NCBI RefSeq assembly: GCF_963678635.1
Contig: NC_087063.1
Location: 9,830,386-9,894,385, forward strand
Direction of reading: 5' to 3'
Source: Symsagittifera roscoffensis
Lineage: Eukaryota > Xenacoelomorpha > Acoela > Convolutidae
DNA: 64,000 nt
Shown here: piece by piece, positions 11,689 to 22,678 of the stretch
Layout of the letters: each line of letters begins with the position of its first letter
Position numbering within the stretch: position 1 is the first letter of the stretch
Made by a program: the position numbers and the translations under genes
Notes under the pieces: model-generated
What the model saw: the letters and a program-made list of their open reading frames with translations, nothing else
The model's database searches: none
What the model was told of the DNA's origin: nothing

Positions 11689-13423
11689 GTATTCGGTTGT
11701 GTTTTAGTTTGTTTTTCAGCTTTTCAGCTGGGACCACTAGCAAACTGATATAATTTGAGTCGAGTTCATACAAAAAAAAGGAAAACAAAAGAAATTTTAC
11801 CAATTCGCCAAAACTAAAATCATTTTCAAAAAATAATAATTTTCGAGTAGGACGTATTTTTCAAATGCTGACGAGCTCAAATCATGTATTTTCAACAGAG
11901 TAAACAAAAAGTCCAGGTGACCAACTTGTAAAACAGGTTTTTATGTCTAAAAAATTTAGAACCCGATTGCAATACCCTTTGCTTATCGCAACGGTGAAAA
12001 AATTATAAAATGCATCCCCGTATTTTAAGAATTTTCAGAAAAAAAACGAGGAGACAATGAGTTTTGGCTGACACATTCATCAAATTTCGAAAAACTATCT
12101 AGAAAAACCGTGAAATTTAGAAGAATAAGGTACGCATTTTACTGTATCACTTTTAATTACTTTTATGATTTCATAAAACCAATTAATCACAAGAGACTGT
12201 TAAAAAATTGTTGCTAAGTTTTTAAAAAAAGAGCTCGTAAAACTGCCAACGTAATTAGCTCATCGAAATTGTGTTCAGGTTTTTTAGGTCCGCTTTTGTG
12301 AAGGGAATTCAGAACTTTAAGTCTAAGCCTTGCTCAAATTACTGGAAAATTCATGGTGCGGATCAGTTTTTCGACCATTTAAGGACGGTTAATTTTAAAA
12401 GAAAAAAATATTGCTCTGAAAACTTTGACATCATCAAAGCTTCTATTTCATGACGCAAATGCCCAAGGGAGCTTTGCACCGCTTGTGGCACAACAAAAAC
12501 CTACCATTTTAAGCGGACAAACTGAATTGAAAGCCGCTAAACCAAAAAAACAGTTCGAAACAATGTCACAAACAAATAGAGCTACAAACGTTTCATAAGC
12601 TTGTATCGACTACTAATCAGTTTTAGAGAACTATGTCGAGAAACACAATCTACTGCGTTAAATAAGCATTCAGAAAACTTTTACCGAGCAGCAACTACGC
12701 CGACAAAACTTGGTTAATCGCCGGTTAATCGATTAAAAAAAAAATTTGCGAAACACTAAGCTATAAAATGTTAAAACTCCAAGTTTCTGTTTTCTTTTTT
12801 CTTTGCAAACGGCCTATTGTATGGCGACTATGGCAAAAATTACAACCAGAAACCATCAAGTAGTATAAACATACAGTTGGCCAGGAGAATGAGATATGCA
12901 AAAACTGCAATAGAGTCCACCCTAGTCGATCAAGGGAGGTTATTTCGCAAGATTCTTTAAAATGAGGGTAATGTTGCAAGATCCTGAGAGAACAATAATA
13001 TCTTGTAAGAAATCTGATGGAAATTAACTTGCAAGCATATTGCAAGATCTTGCAAGAAAAATCTTAAAAGTTTCGTTAAAACAGCGAGATAAAAAATACA
13101 TGTAAGTGATCGATGCATTTTAAATTTAGATAGAGAAAGTAGAAAAATTGCGAGTGTTAACCTAATGTTAATCAAATCATCGAAATTTCCTAACTTTTTA
13201 CCGAAATAATTTTTTTTAGTTTTCTCAAAATTTTGATGCTAGTGAAACTTGAAAAACCAAAAAAGTTATTGAAAAAGCAAAAACGAAAATTCAAAGTTTG
13301 TCAAAATGGCAAAAAAATTCGACCGTTCATTCATTTTATCGACTATTTGTCATCTACTACATATTGCCTAAATATATTTACTTCATTACGAGGCCAAACT
13401 TGGCATTTTGTGAATTGTAAAGG
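11689..13423. other. AT-rich stretch without a recognisable gene
   Basis: Only short ORFs without recognisable domains are present. The phrase CCCGATTGCAATACCC near 11953 recurs as CCCGATTACAATACCC near 14153, which suggests a dispersed repeat or small gene family. Confidence 0.5.
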
Positions 13424-13870
13424 GATTCCGCAACAGGCCAAAAACAGGATTGTTGCGGAATCCGCAACATTGCTATCTTTCTTTGATTTCTTTTTTCTGT
13501 TTCGGATTCCACGGACAAATAACATAACACTGTATTTCTCACAACTGCTCCAAAAACAAGAAAATTTGCGGATTCTGCAAAAAAATGTGGAATCCGCAAA
13601 AAATGCGGAATCCGGAACAGTTTGTGGAATTCATAAACAAAAACTAATACATGTGTTTAGACTGTGGTGAAATATACTAAGACTGTCGTGAAATCTGCAA
13701 ATTGTAAGCAGATTCCGCAAATTGTAAGCGGATTCCGCAAATTGCAAGCGGATCCGCAAAATGTAAGCGGAATCCGCAGAAATTTGCGGAGTCCATTTAC
13801 ATTCGCGGACTCCGCTTACATTTGCGGAATCAGGAACAACTACCGATATAAGCTGGTTGCTGAATCCGCA
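13424..13870. repeat. GCGGAATCCGC cluster with a 20-bp minisatellite core
   Basis: Near-palindromes of the form GCGGAATCCGC or GCGGATTCCGC occur more than a dozen times. The core at 13692-13772 is four 20-bp tandem units (TCCGCAAATTGTAAGCGGAT with 1-2 changes each). The units beyond it at 13772-13835 are in inverted orientation. ORFs on both strands here (13233-13670, 13378-13599, 13664-13972) are open because of the repeat and are not taken as genes. Confidence 0.75.
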
Positions 13871-14032
13871 ACAAAATTAATGTGCCGACAAAATTTACGT
13901 TACAGGTACTTGTACGCGGAACCCACAACAATTTTGGAAGTGGAATCCATTTACATTTTCGAACAGGTTTAACGACTTGTCTCTGGAATCAGGAACATAC
14001 AAATTGGCCTTGTAATCTTTAATTTTAAAAGC

Positions 14033-14242
14033 TCAAGGTTGGAATGCAGAGCCAAAATAGACAGCGAGGGCAAACCATAGAATGACCATGAATCGACGAG
14101 ATACTCTTGCGCGACTGACAGCTGCCATTTTCTGAGGAAAAAAGACTAGTATCCCGATTACAATACCCTTGCTGATCGCAAGCGTAATGAAACATCCTTC
14201 CAAAAATGACTGATGATTTTGATCATGACCTGATGTGTGCAC
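14033..14242 (-). CDS. Possible small two-pass membrane protein (weak)
   Basis: A 69-residue minus-strand ORF contains two hydrophobic stretches, CFITLAISKGIVIGILVFF and FMVILWFALAVYFG, separated by a basic loop. It is GC-richer than its surroundings and lies upstream of, and divergent from, the carbonic anhydrase gene. No family is recognised. It could be a single exon or a chance ORF. Part of it (the CCCGATTACAATACCC region) resembles sequence near 11953, which argues for a repeat. Confidence 0.22.
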   Translation of the reverse strand: MHTSGHDQNHQSFLEGCFITLAISKGIVIGILVFFPQKMAAVSRARVSRRFMVILWFALAVYFGSAFQP

Positions 14243-14538
14243 ATAACCATATAAGCAGTTTCAGCAATTAAGAGGTCAGTATTTAGAAGTAGCTTCAGCT
14301 GGCTTTCGTTTGAGTAAATTATGAAAGCGATAATGATATCTAAACTCTTTCATAACATTATTTGACAAGTCTTTAGCGATTTGGTCAGCCCCTTGCAAGT
14401 AGACCTGTTATCAAACAATCAAAGCTTTGATCAGTTTAACTTTGCATACATTTTTCTCGTCTTATAAATTTGACTGGTCAAAACTCACATCATATCAATT
14501 TCGAATTGTCGGTCAGTCAGTTAGTTTATACGAATAAT

Positions 14539-17500
14539 ATGAACGGATCTAATTGGTTCACAATTCTAGAAATCTTCTCAATTGGAATATTTGGAGTTGT
14601 ATATAGTCTAGATTGGTCTTACAACGGTAAGGTTTTCTCATCATATTGTCATGTTTTTTTTGTTTCTAGTTGTCTAACTTTATACTCATTACTTAAGTGA
14701 CTATTACTCTTTGCTGTTTTTAAGAACAAGAGTTACGAAAAAAAATGCAAATTTGGTTTTCGAGCGAAACAACAGTCCAATCTGGAAAAACACTGGTCTT
14801 GAGAAAAGTTCGGGACACTTTTTTGTTTGTTTTTATCAGACAAAATTGTTGCGCTGAGACTTTAGAGATTTCAAAACTAGGGAAAACATTGTGTTATTAT
14901 TATTTTATTTTTTATTACATCGATTCTGTTGATAATTGAAATCAATTTTCTGGCCGCTAGTTGAAAAATCATTAAGAAATAATACCAATTCATATAGAAG
15001 AAGTGCGATGATCTTTAGAAGAAATCAGGGGCGGATCTAGGAATTTCTCGAGGGGGGATCGGGATTCCAAAAATTTTTCGAAAATTTTGTCGACCTTTTT
15101 TTTAGGCCGACCAAATTGATTCTTCGAGCTCTCAAAAAGCATCGTTTTGTCCCTATTTTGACAAAATTTTCTGCGCCAAAGGCAAAACTTTGAAAAACAG
15201 GCCGAAAAAGGAGTTTTTAGTCACTTTTTGGAAAACTGTGCCCAAAAAATCGCGTTTTTTTGGCGCGCGCTCCTCCCTCAAAATAAATATATGTTGGCGC
15301 CAAAAGCGCCTTTAGAAAAATTTTAGGATCCATCACCAAAAATACATTTAGGAAAATAGTACAAAGGGGGTCGGCAGGGGGTCGGCAGGGGGTCGAATCC
15401 CTGAAAAGGGGGCGTCCCCCCTAAATCCGCCCCTGGAAGAAATTGTTTACAGCTGACAATAAATATGGAATTACAAATTATGCAAAAACAAGAAAAAAAT
15501 TATAATAATCAACTATAAAATACGATAAAGAAGTCTGAACATCAGACATCATACCAATTTGGAACATTAAGAAAGCGGAAAAAACTGCCAGAAATCTGCA
15601 AAAAAAAACTTTTTTTTGCCTAAAAGTTTAGAAAAGCATATTTCATAAACCATGCAAGAAAAATAGAGTCGTTTTTTTTTATTCTGCCCAAACTTTCAAA
15701 TTTTGCAATTTTGTAGTACTCAATGTATAAATGCAGAGAACAAAACACTGATCGCAATGATTCGTTTTGCTAACACAAATGCGTTTTTTTTTGAAATTTT
15801 AGTCGATTTCTAAAAAGGCCAAATTTTGAGCAGATGTTAGGCATTATTTCCTGTAGCTAGTTTCTGTATTTTTTTCTGGTCTCGGTAGACTTCTGTAGGT
15901 TATTTTATCAAACTTGAAAACTTTTCAAAATGATGAATATTTTTGGCTAATTCAGCTTATTTATAAGTCGACTTAAAATTGTACGCAAAACATTTTGAAG
16001 TGGTGCTGAAATTTGATTGGCTAAATCTAGGCAATCAAATTGAAGCAAAACAGTTTCAGTTCAAAATAATAAAATAAAGATTTTTGGGCGGAAAAAGTAA
16101 AAAGACCTGAAAAATAAAAACACGTTGATACATGTAGCTTCGTGTAACTTCGCCTAAACCAAGTGCTCATTATCAACTGCGTAGCATTATAAACGAAAAC
16201 CAACCAGGAAACAAAATAAAAATTAATGAAACTGATACACGCCATAGGAAATTTTATTTAAAAAAGTACGCCAAATGTAATTAATATTGTTCGGATAAAA
16301 CGATAAATTGAATTATCCTAAATCCATAAACTTTTTTCTACACATGCATGAGAAAAACCTCTACTGTAGGGAAAATTTCCACGCCCTGATTTTTATATTG
16401 AACCCTCAATATCAAACTTAAATAGTATTTTTTGAGATAGTTATGAAATATCTAGGTGAAGCCGATCAAGTAGGGAAAAAAAGAAGCACCATGTTAGTTT
16501 GATTGAACTATAAAAATGAAAATCAGCAGCTTAGTTTTTGAAAAAAAAAATTTAAAAAAACGGGCAAAACATTGGACTTTTTCTGAGGCCATATATTCTT
16601 TCAAAACGCAGTACATGGCAGCTTGTGCATGGAAGATTCATATTACTGGTTTTTTTTCTTTCAGTTAAACCCTTAATCTCCAATTTGGCAGGGTAGTTTT
16701 TGTGAAAATTTTTTTAAAATTAGGCAAATTGTCAAAAAAAATTGGCTTGTTTGAGACCATAATTTTTTCTAACAACTTTGGGAAACAACCGCCTTACAGG
16801 GGAAAAATTCCGTGATTTGTTCTTTTAAGTGAAACCTTCATCTCAGATTTGTTCATTTAGTATTTGAGAAAATGAAAAAAAAATCAAATTTATTAAGTCA
16901 AAAACCCTCAACTGAAACTTTCGCAGGCCGTACAACGTGGGGTCAAAGGAAAAGAGACTAGCTAATTATACAGGCACAAAGAAGAGCAACCGGTTTGTCC
17001 CATGGCACCATTTTTTTTCAAAGAAGGATACTATAGTTTTTGAGAAAAAAATGAAATTTCTGCCAAAAGTGAAAAAATTTTCACAAGCATCGCAAAAAAA
17101 AACAAAAAACAACAAATCCCATGCATTTTCGTATTATGTGTTTCTTCAAACAGGACATAATATTAGGCAAAAATAAAGCAACAACTAATGCTATAAAATT
17201 GTATATGTATAAATAGGCCTAAATTATGCAGAAAGTGCAACCAATTGAGCACTTTTATTTGCGACTTAGTTTAGAAAAAAATTCTTCGTAATATTGCACG
17301 ACACTTCGTTTGAGTAATAAGCACTAGCAGACTAATAGCTAGCGTGCTTCAAAATAGCAGCGCTTTTTCATTTCGACCAGGTACGGATATGGGGGGGGGG
17401 CAGACTCGTCGTCAAAATTTTCCAAAAAGTGCACAAAAACGGCCAACCAATTTTTGTCAAAATAGGTTTTTTATACTGTTTTCCTGAACCCAAAAAAATC

Positions 17501-20500
17501 GACAAAGTTTAAAATTTGTACTGTAAATGCACCCCCAAACACTTTTAGTCCACTTTTAATTTTGACATTAATTAGAAGACGACAACATAGCCGGTAAACC
17601 ATAGTTCGAAACGTAATTAGTAAACTTATCCAGCACTTTTTTTACAATTAATGCTCACTTTTTTAAAAGCCTGCAGAACCGTCTTTTCTGTAGTTTTGGG
17701 CACTGTACTGCTCTCAGATATTTTTACTGTGTAACCTGAAGTATGTAACGCTTTTTTTGAAGAAAACTCTAGTAACTGTTTGAAGTATTCTTACTACACC
17801 CAAAGGCTGACAACAGATTTTCCTCTCTCGTCCGTTTTTAGCATGGAATAGTGCACACACAAATAAAGCATCCGCAAAACAATGACATTCTAATAAAGCT
17901 GCGCAATCTGAGGTTAATAAGCCGATATAGAATCAGCCGAAACCAGTGAGCCGAAATACTTCAAGCTGAAAAACGAACTTCCCGTAGAATGAACCCAAAT
18001 CGCCCTAATCTACATTTTCTTTATTTACAACCCACATTTCCCACTTTATAATTCACATTTCAAGATTTATTATCGGTAACTGTTTTTGGAACACTCATTC
18101 CAGTGTGTTTTTTGGACTCAATTGCACCGAAAACAACAGCAGAAAAGACAAACCGTTGTTTTACTTCTGATTAGATTTTCCTGAAAAATTTAGTTCTGGT
18201 CTTGGTTGGTTATTTCTGGAAAAAAATCATTTTGCAGACATATCTCAGTGGAAGGAGTCTTATCCAGCGTGCAATGGATATCGACAGAGTCCCATAGACA
18301 TCAGGTCAGATGAAGTGACCCTGGTTAAGGAGGATCAAGACCCCTTCGAGTTCTCTGACGCTTTTCTGAGACCGATGAAGGGAGCTGTCATTATGAACAC
18401 TGGAGTTTCCTGTATGTTATTACTCGTCAGAATATTAGAATAATGTTCAATCTTTCATTAACTTTTCGATTACATTTAATGTTACCAAGTTAAGCAGTGT
18501 CAACTAGAAAATGGACGCATTCCTCTTTACTTTAGAAAAATCTGTAGGCAAACACTACATAGATAAAAATTATAATTAGAAGGAAAATTAAACAGAATTT
18601 ATGAAAAGATTAACACACAAATAAAGAGAACACTGCAGAAAATAGCTCTAAATTAAGAAACTGCTTAATAACGGTTAATACTTGCCAGGAGCTTTTATGC
18701 TCACAAGTTTCTGCTCAATTTCACGATAAATCTACTATTTCACATGGCACATAATACTATTTTATTAGTTTAATATACCAATTACCTGCATAAACTTTTC
18801 TTCATGACCTCTAAAAGTGTTATTTTTAACAGATCAAATAAACGACACAGAGGATCTGCGTGAAATACGTGGCGGGGGTTTGAGTAGTGGGTACACTCTG
18901 CGTCAGTTGCACTTCCATTTGGGAACCCCTTCGAGACGACTGGGATCCGAACATCAGATAGATGGCCGCCAGTTTTCCGGAGAAGTGAATTAATTTTTTA
19001 TCAAATTGTGCTGGAACAGAAAAACATAGCCAATGTCAATGAACTCTAAGAGTAAAAAGAACTGATGTTTAATTTTGAAGAATTTTCAAAACTAATAAAT
19101 GGCCTTAAACTCTTTGAATTTGAAGATTTTTTAATGATTGATCCCATTTTAGATAACAATACAGAATTTTGAAAATTAAAATCCACGTTTGAAACTAAAA
19201 AGTCGTCCACTTTAAATTTGATTGTTTAATTCGAAAGCGTAATAAGCCTTCCGTTTAGCAAATAAATTTGAAATTAACCAAAACAAATCAAAACTCATAC
19301 CGCTAAAAAAAGTCAGAAAAAAGACTAATTTAGAATCCCTCTGGGAGCATTTCTTCATGACGACTTCTGTTTTTGACTGGCGTGACTCGTTTATTTTTTT
19401 TCATGGAGCCAAGAAGCTGAAATATTATTGATGCTACAAATACGAAATTGTGGAAATGCAATTGTGAAAATGAAGTTTTATTGCTCAAAATTATGCTATT
19501 GTGAAAAATTTTTTGACAAAAAGTCGAAAAGAGGAATCATACGAGGAATTTTGTGCTGTAGATGCACTTGGTGCTGAGCAGAAACCAACAAAGAGACAGT
19601 TCAAGGTCAGAATCACACAAAAACGCACCATTCGAGCCCAATGCAGTGTTAGCTTTCTTCCTTCAAGTGAGTCAAAAAATTTTAAACTACTGGTCTTAAA
19701 TTTAGCTGAATTCAGAACACGGTCAAACTATATGATCGTAAAGTTCCTTGAACGTGCGCAAGATCCCCAGTTACGACGAAACTGGAGGTTAGAACTGAAA
19801 CAATGAGTAGGTTTTCGCTCACATGGTTCCGTATAACTTAAAACAGATAATCGATTGTATTTTTTCTCGACTAATAAAACGGCTGAAGTTAAATGGTTAA
19901 ACCAGATGCTTCCAGCCCCCTTCTCTCCGCTTTCATGAAAATAGACACCCAGGTCAAAATTTGGAAAAAAAAACATGTTTGAAAAGCTTTTTTCAGTGTT
20001 TTTTTTGCAACATTTTCTCCAAAATACTAGCTGTGTATGGTTAATCACTCAGACTAGACATCAAAAGTCATTTTAGGTTTCAGAAAACGATCAAGGGAAG
20101 TCATCTGAATTCTGGGAGAAAGTTACAAACTCAATTCAACCGTTACGTAGTGCAGGTAGTACAACTTTTCTTACTCAAAAAACATTTATAATAATATTTA
20201 ACTCTAATGCTTTAATTTACTGCAGTTTTACAGATGATTTGTTAGAGATGACACCGGCTCAGACTATCAACCTGGCAGACGTGATTCCATTTGGAGACTA
20301 CCAATCAATGCGAAGTTTCTATCGCTACTCGGGATCCCTGACGACGCCACCATGCAGTGAAACAGTAGTTTGGACAGTATTTCAGCAGCCACTTACGATA
20401 ACAAAATCCCAAGTGAGTCATCAGAAGCGTCAGGAGTCCAGTCAAAACAGGACTTCCCAACTTGCGACCTTCAAGATTTTTGCACACAAAAACCACGCTT

Positions 20501-21238
20501 TTGACCCAAAACCCAGCGGCGCATTTTTCGGACGCATTTGACCAATCGCCTAATTAGCGTTCGCATGCGATCTTCAACTTTTGTTTTGGGGTTTCACAAA
20601 ACATCTGATTATTTCAAAATTAGAACGTTAACCAAAGGTAATTATTGTTGAGAAAAATGATACTATATAATAATCTATACCAGGGGTATGAACTTCGGTC
20701 ACGGTTGAAGGATTCCCAGTACCATCCACTTCCTCACGGTGGGACCACCTGCGACAAAATGGATGTCATCTCTTTCCCCCACGGAATAAAAAGTCCAAGG
20801 TTGAAAGGTGGGAGCTGGGCAGGGGGTTAATAAAAAAGTCTAATTTAGGAAAGTATACAACTCATTTAGGTCCGATAATCTATAATGTGAAAGATTTTTT
20901 TTTATTCAGATGTTTTGTTTTTTTGCAAATCCAGGTACCCTATATAAATGTCAGAATATTTGCAAAATCATCAGGAGTTTTTCACGGTCATTTTAATAAA
21001 CGTGGGTACTCCCATTAAGTAATTTTCAAATACGTTTCAGTATGACAAGTTCTTTCCGAGACCAGATGACAACACTCCCAAGGAGCGACCTCAAAACAAC
21101 TTCAGAAAAACGAAGGATTTGAACTCAAGGATCGTTTATAAAACTACTACTCGCATGAACAGAAGTAGCAATGGCTTTAGAACTAATGTATTCTCTCCGG
21201 CTGTTACAATTATGCTCATTCTAATTCCAATTTTATAA
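14539..21238 (+). CDS. Extracellular alpha-carbonic anhydrase (six visible exons; zinc-ligand exon not found)
   Basis: Alpha-carbonic anhydrases hydrate CO2 at a zinc held by three histidines. Exons: 14539-14626, 18238-18411, 18833-18984, 20077-20155, 20234-20412 and 21041-21238. All introns are GT-AG and phases agree, giving 289 residues. A signal peptide (1-24) is followed by DWSYN. QSPIDI is at 46-51. Zinc ligands His114 and His116 lie in QLHFHLG, then GSEH 125-128, and SLTTPPCSE 199-207 carries the catalytic Thr. Cys41 and Cys205 match the disulfide of secreted and membrane forms. The hydrophobic tail after NGFRTN suggests a GPI anchor as in CA4-type enzymes. The exon that should encode ELHLVHW to VFL (about 31 residues, third zinc His) is not in the 18985-20076 intron. 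Splicing around it keeps the frame. As seen, the product would be inactive or carbonic-anhydrase-related. Confidence 0.88.
15026..15435. mobile_element. hAT-type MITE with perfect 8-bp target duplication
   Basis: The 410-bp element starts CAGGGGCGGATCTAGG and ends with the inverse, CCTAAATCCGCCCCTG (one mismatch in 16). It is flanked by identical 8-bp GAAGAAAT at 15018-15025 and 15436-15443. CAG-type termini with 8-bp duplications are diagnostic of the hAT superfamily. It has no transposase ORF, so it is non-autonomous. It sits in intron 1 of the carbonic anhydrase gene. Confidence 0.92.
16360..16920. repeat. Diverged copies of a dispersed repeat monomer
   Basis: Two or three degenerate units share the order GGGAAAATTTCC, then a segment like CAATTTGGCAGGGTAGTTTTTGAGAAAA, then AAAAACGGGCAAA. 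The same phrase recurs near 32500-32900 and 40780-42110, and in the flanks of the element at 42116. It lies in intron 1 of the carbonic anhydrase gene. Confidence 0.45.
18985..20076 (+). other. Carbonic anhydrase intron that should contain the His-ligand exon
   Basis: Donor GTGAAT follows the GGAGAA codons, and acceptor TTTTAG precedes GTTTCAGAA. In vertebrate alpha-carbonic anhydrases a 93-bp phase-0 exon lies exactly between these two boundaries and encodes the ELHLVHW motif. All three plus frames of this 1,092-bp interval were read and no such motif or similar hydrophobic strand was found. ORFs at 19501-19806 and 19728-20048 do not resemble it. Confidence 0.65.
20682..20826. other. GC-rich insertion-like patch in the last carbonic anhydrase intron
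   Basis: A 145-bp GC-rich block starts CCAGGGGTATGAACTTCGG and ends GGGAGCTGGGCAGGGGG within AT-rich intron sequence. The 5' CAGGGG recalls MITE ends, but no matching inverted end or target duplication is visible. Confidence 0.25.
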
Positions 21239-22678
21239 CGAAGACTGTTTTAGGAACCCTAAATGACATTTGCATTTAACGAGCAATTGAATGCCACAAG
21301 CATAGCGAAAGCTTGTTTTGCTCGCAAAACGGGCGAAAATCAGATTTCTTTTTGCCAAGTGATTTTCAAATAGATCTCTTGCTCTACTATGTGAGACACT
21401 GATTTTTCCTTTCATTTTGGCATTTTTTACTCTCCCCTCAATTTGTTGGTTACTTGAAGTTAAAAAAATGCAGCATAAGTTTTATTTGGTATTCAGAGGT
21501 CTATTATTGGATATTTTAATCAATTTTTTTAACTCATTTTTCACTTAGATTCATTAAAGACTCAATTGTTGCCTAATACTTGATGAATAGATACTTGATG
21601 AAAACTTATTATCTTTGGTTTGAGAGCTCAAAACAGAAGCAGTGCCAAAAACTGATTCTTGATTACGTGTACAACAAAGTGATGGTAATTTGAAGTTCAT
21701 TAGAAGTAGTTAATTTCAACGCAGAAAAAACTACACTAGCTTGAAAAAAAAAAATTTTTTGTAGTTTTTCATAGACTATATGGGCGGAACATTCGGTGCT
21801 AGTTGTACAGAAACCGACTATTCTTGTTTTTTTTTGTTTTCCACGCAAAATCGGGTACCACAAACTTAAGTCGGAATGGGTCGAGTGATACTTCATACTA
21901 AAGCCCTTTCAGTCGTGATTTCAACAAAAATTTTTTTTCTCAGTATAGATAAAAACCGATTTGAAACTTTTGCTTTTTGGCCTACCTTCGAGCTAATAAG
22001 GTTAGCGTTACGTGCAGGCTTACAGTAGCTTACTTACACTTAGATTCAAACGTCAAAACTTAAAAAAAAAGTATGTTGCTAGAGAAATCGCTTTGCAAAA
22101 GAAATCACAGTTAAACAGAAGCTAAGAAATCTGACAACCACTTGAAACTTAAACAAGACTACTCGTATCAAGGCGAAGCCCTGAATGTTCCGACTGCCTT
22201 TTAAGGTTTTATGGAGCAGTAATAACATTGAAAAATTAAATGTAAGAAAAATAAAATGAAAATTTTTTTTTCTAAAATTCGAATTTTTTTTTGTGAAAAT
22301 CATCACCCCACACACGCCTTACAAAGTATAAAACGATGAAATTCGCTCCTTGTTACAAATCAATTATGGAAAATAAGCTTCTTTCAACCAAATTGGAACA
22401 GTTTTAAGACGGATTAACTCTCCGCTCATGCGTTAAGAGCGCTAAATATATCGCGCGGTAATTGTCCCAAATTGGCCAAAATGGCAATCTTTAAACCCCC
22501 ATAACTTTACGAAAAATGATCACAGGTGAAATATCTTTTCAAATTTGAGCTCAGGACAACAATACCTTTCAAATGATATAATTCGAAAGGTATGAAAATA
22601 TTCCGCTAAAAATTCCGCTAAAGAATGAAAAAATTCCGCCAAAAATGGCTAGTTAAAAAGTCGAAATTTGTCTGAAGA
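21239..22678. other. AT-rich intergenic stretch, nothing recognised
   Basis: No ORF with a domain, RNA gene or clear repeat was seen between the carbonic anhydrase stop codon and the tandem array. Confidence 0.5.

Noticed and set aside
13233-13972. ORFs on both strands around the GCGGAATCCGC repeats
   Set aside because: Open frames come from the short repeat and its palindromic nature; no splice or domain support.
19501-19806. Candidate for the missing carbonic anhydrase exon
   Set aside because: The ORF has no HLVHW-like motif or hydrophobic strand and no suitable phase-0 splice sites.
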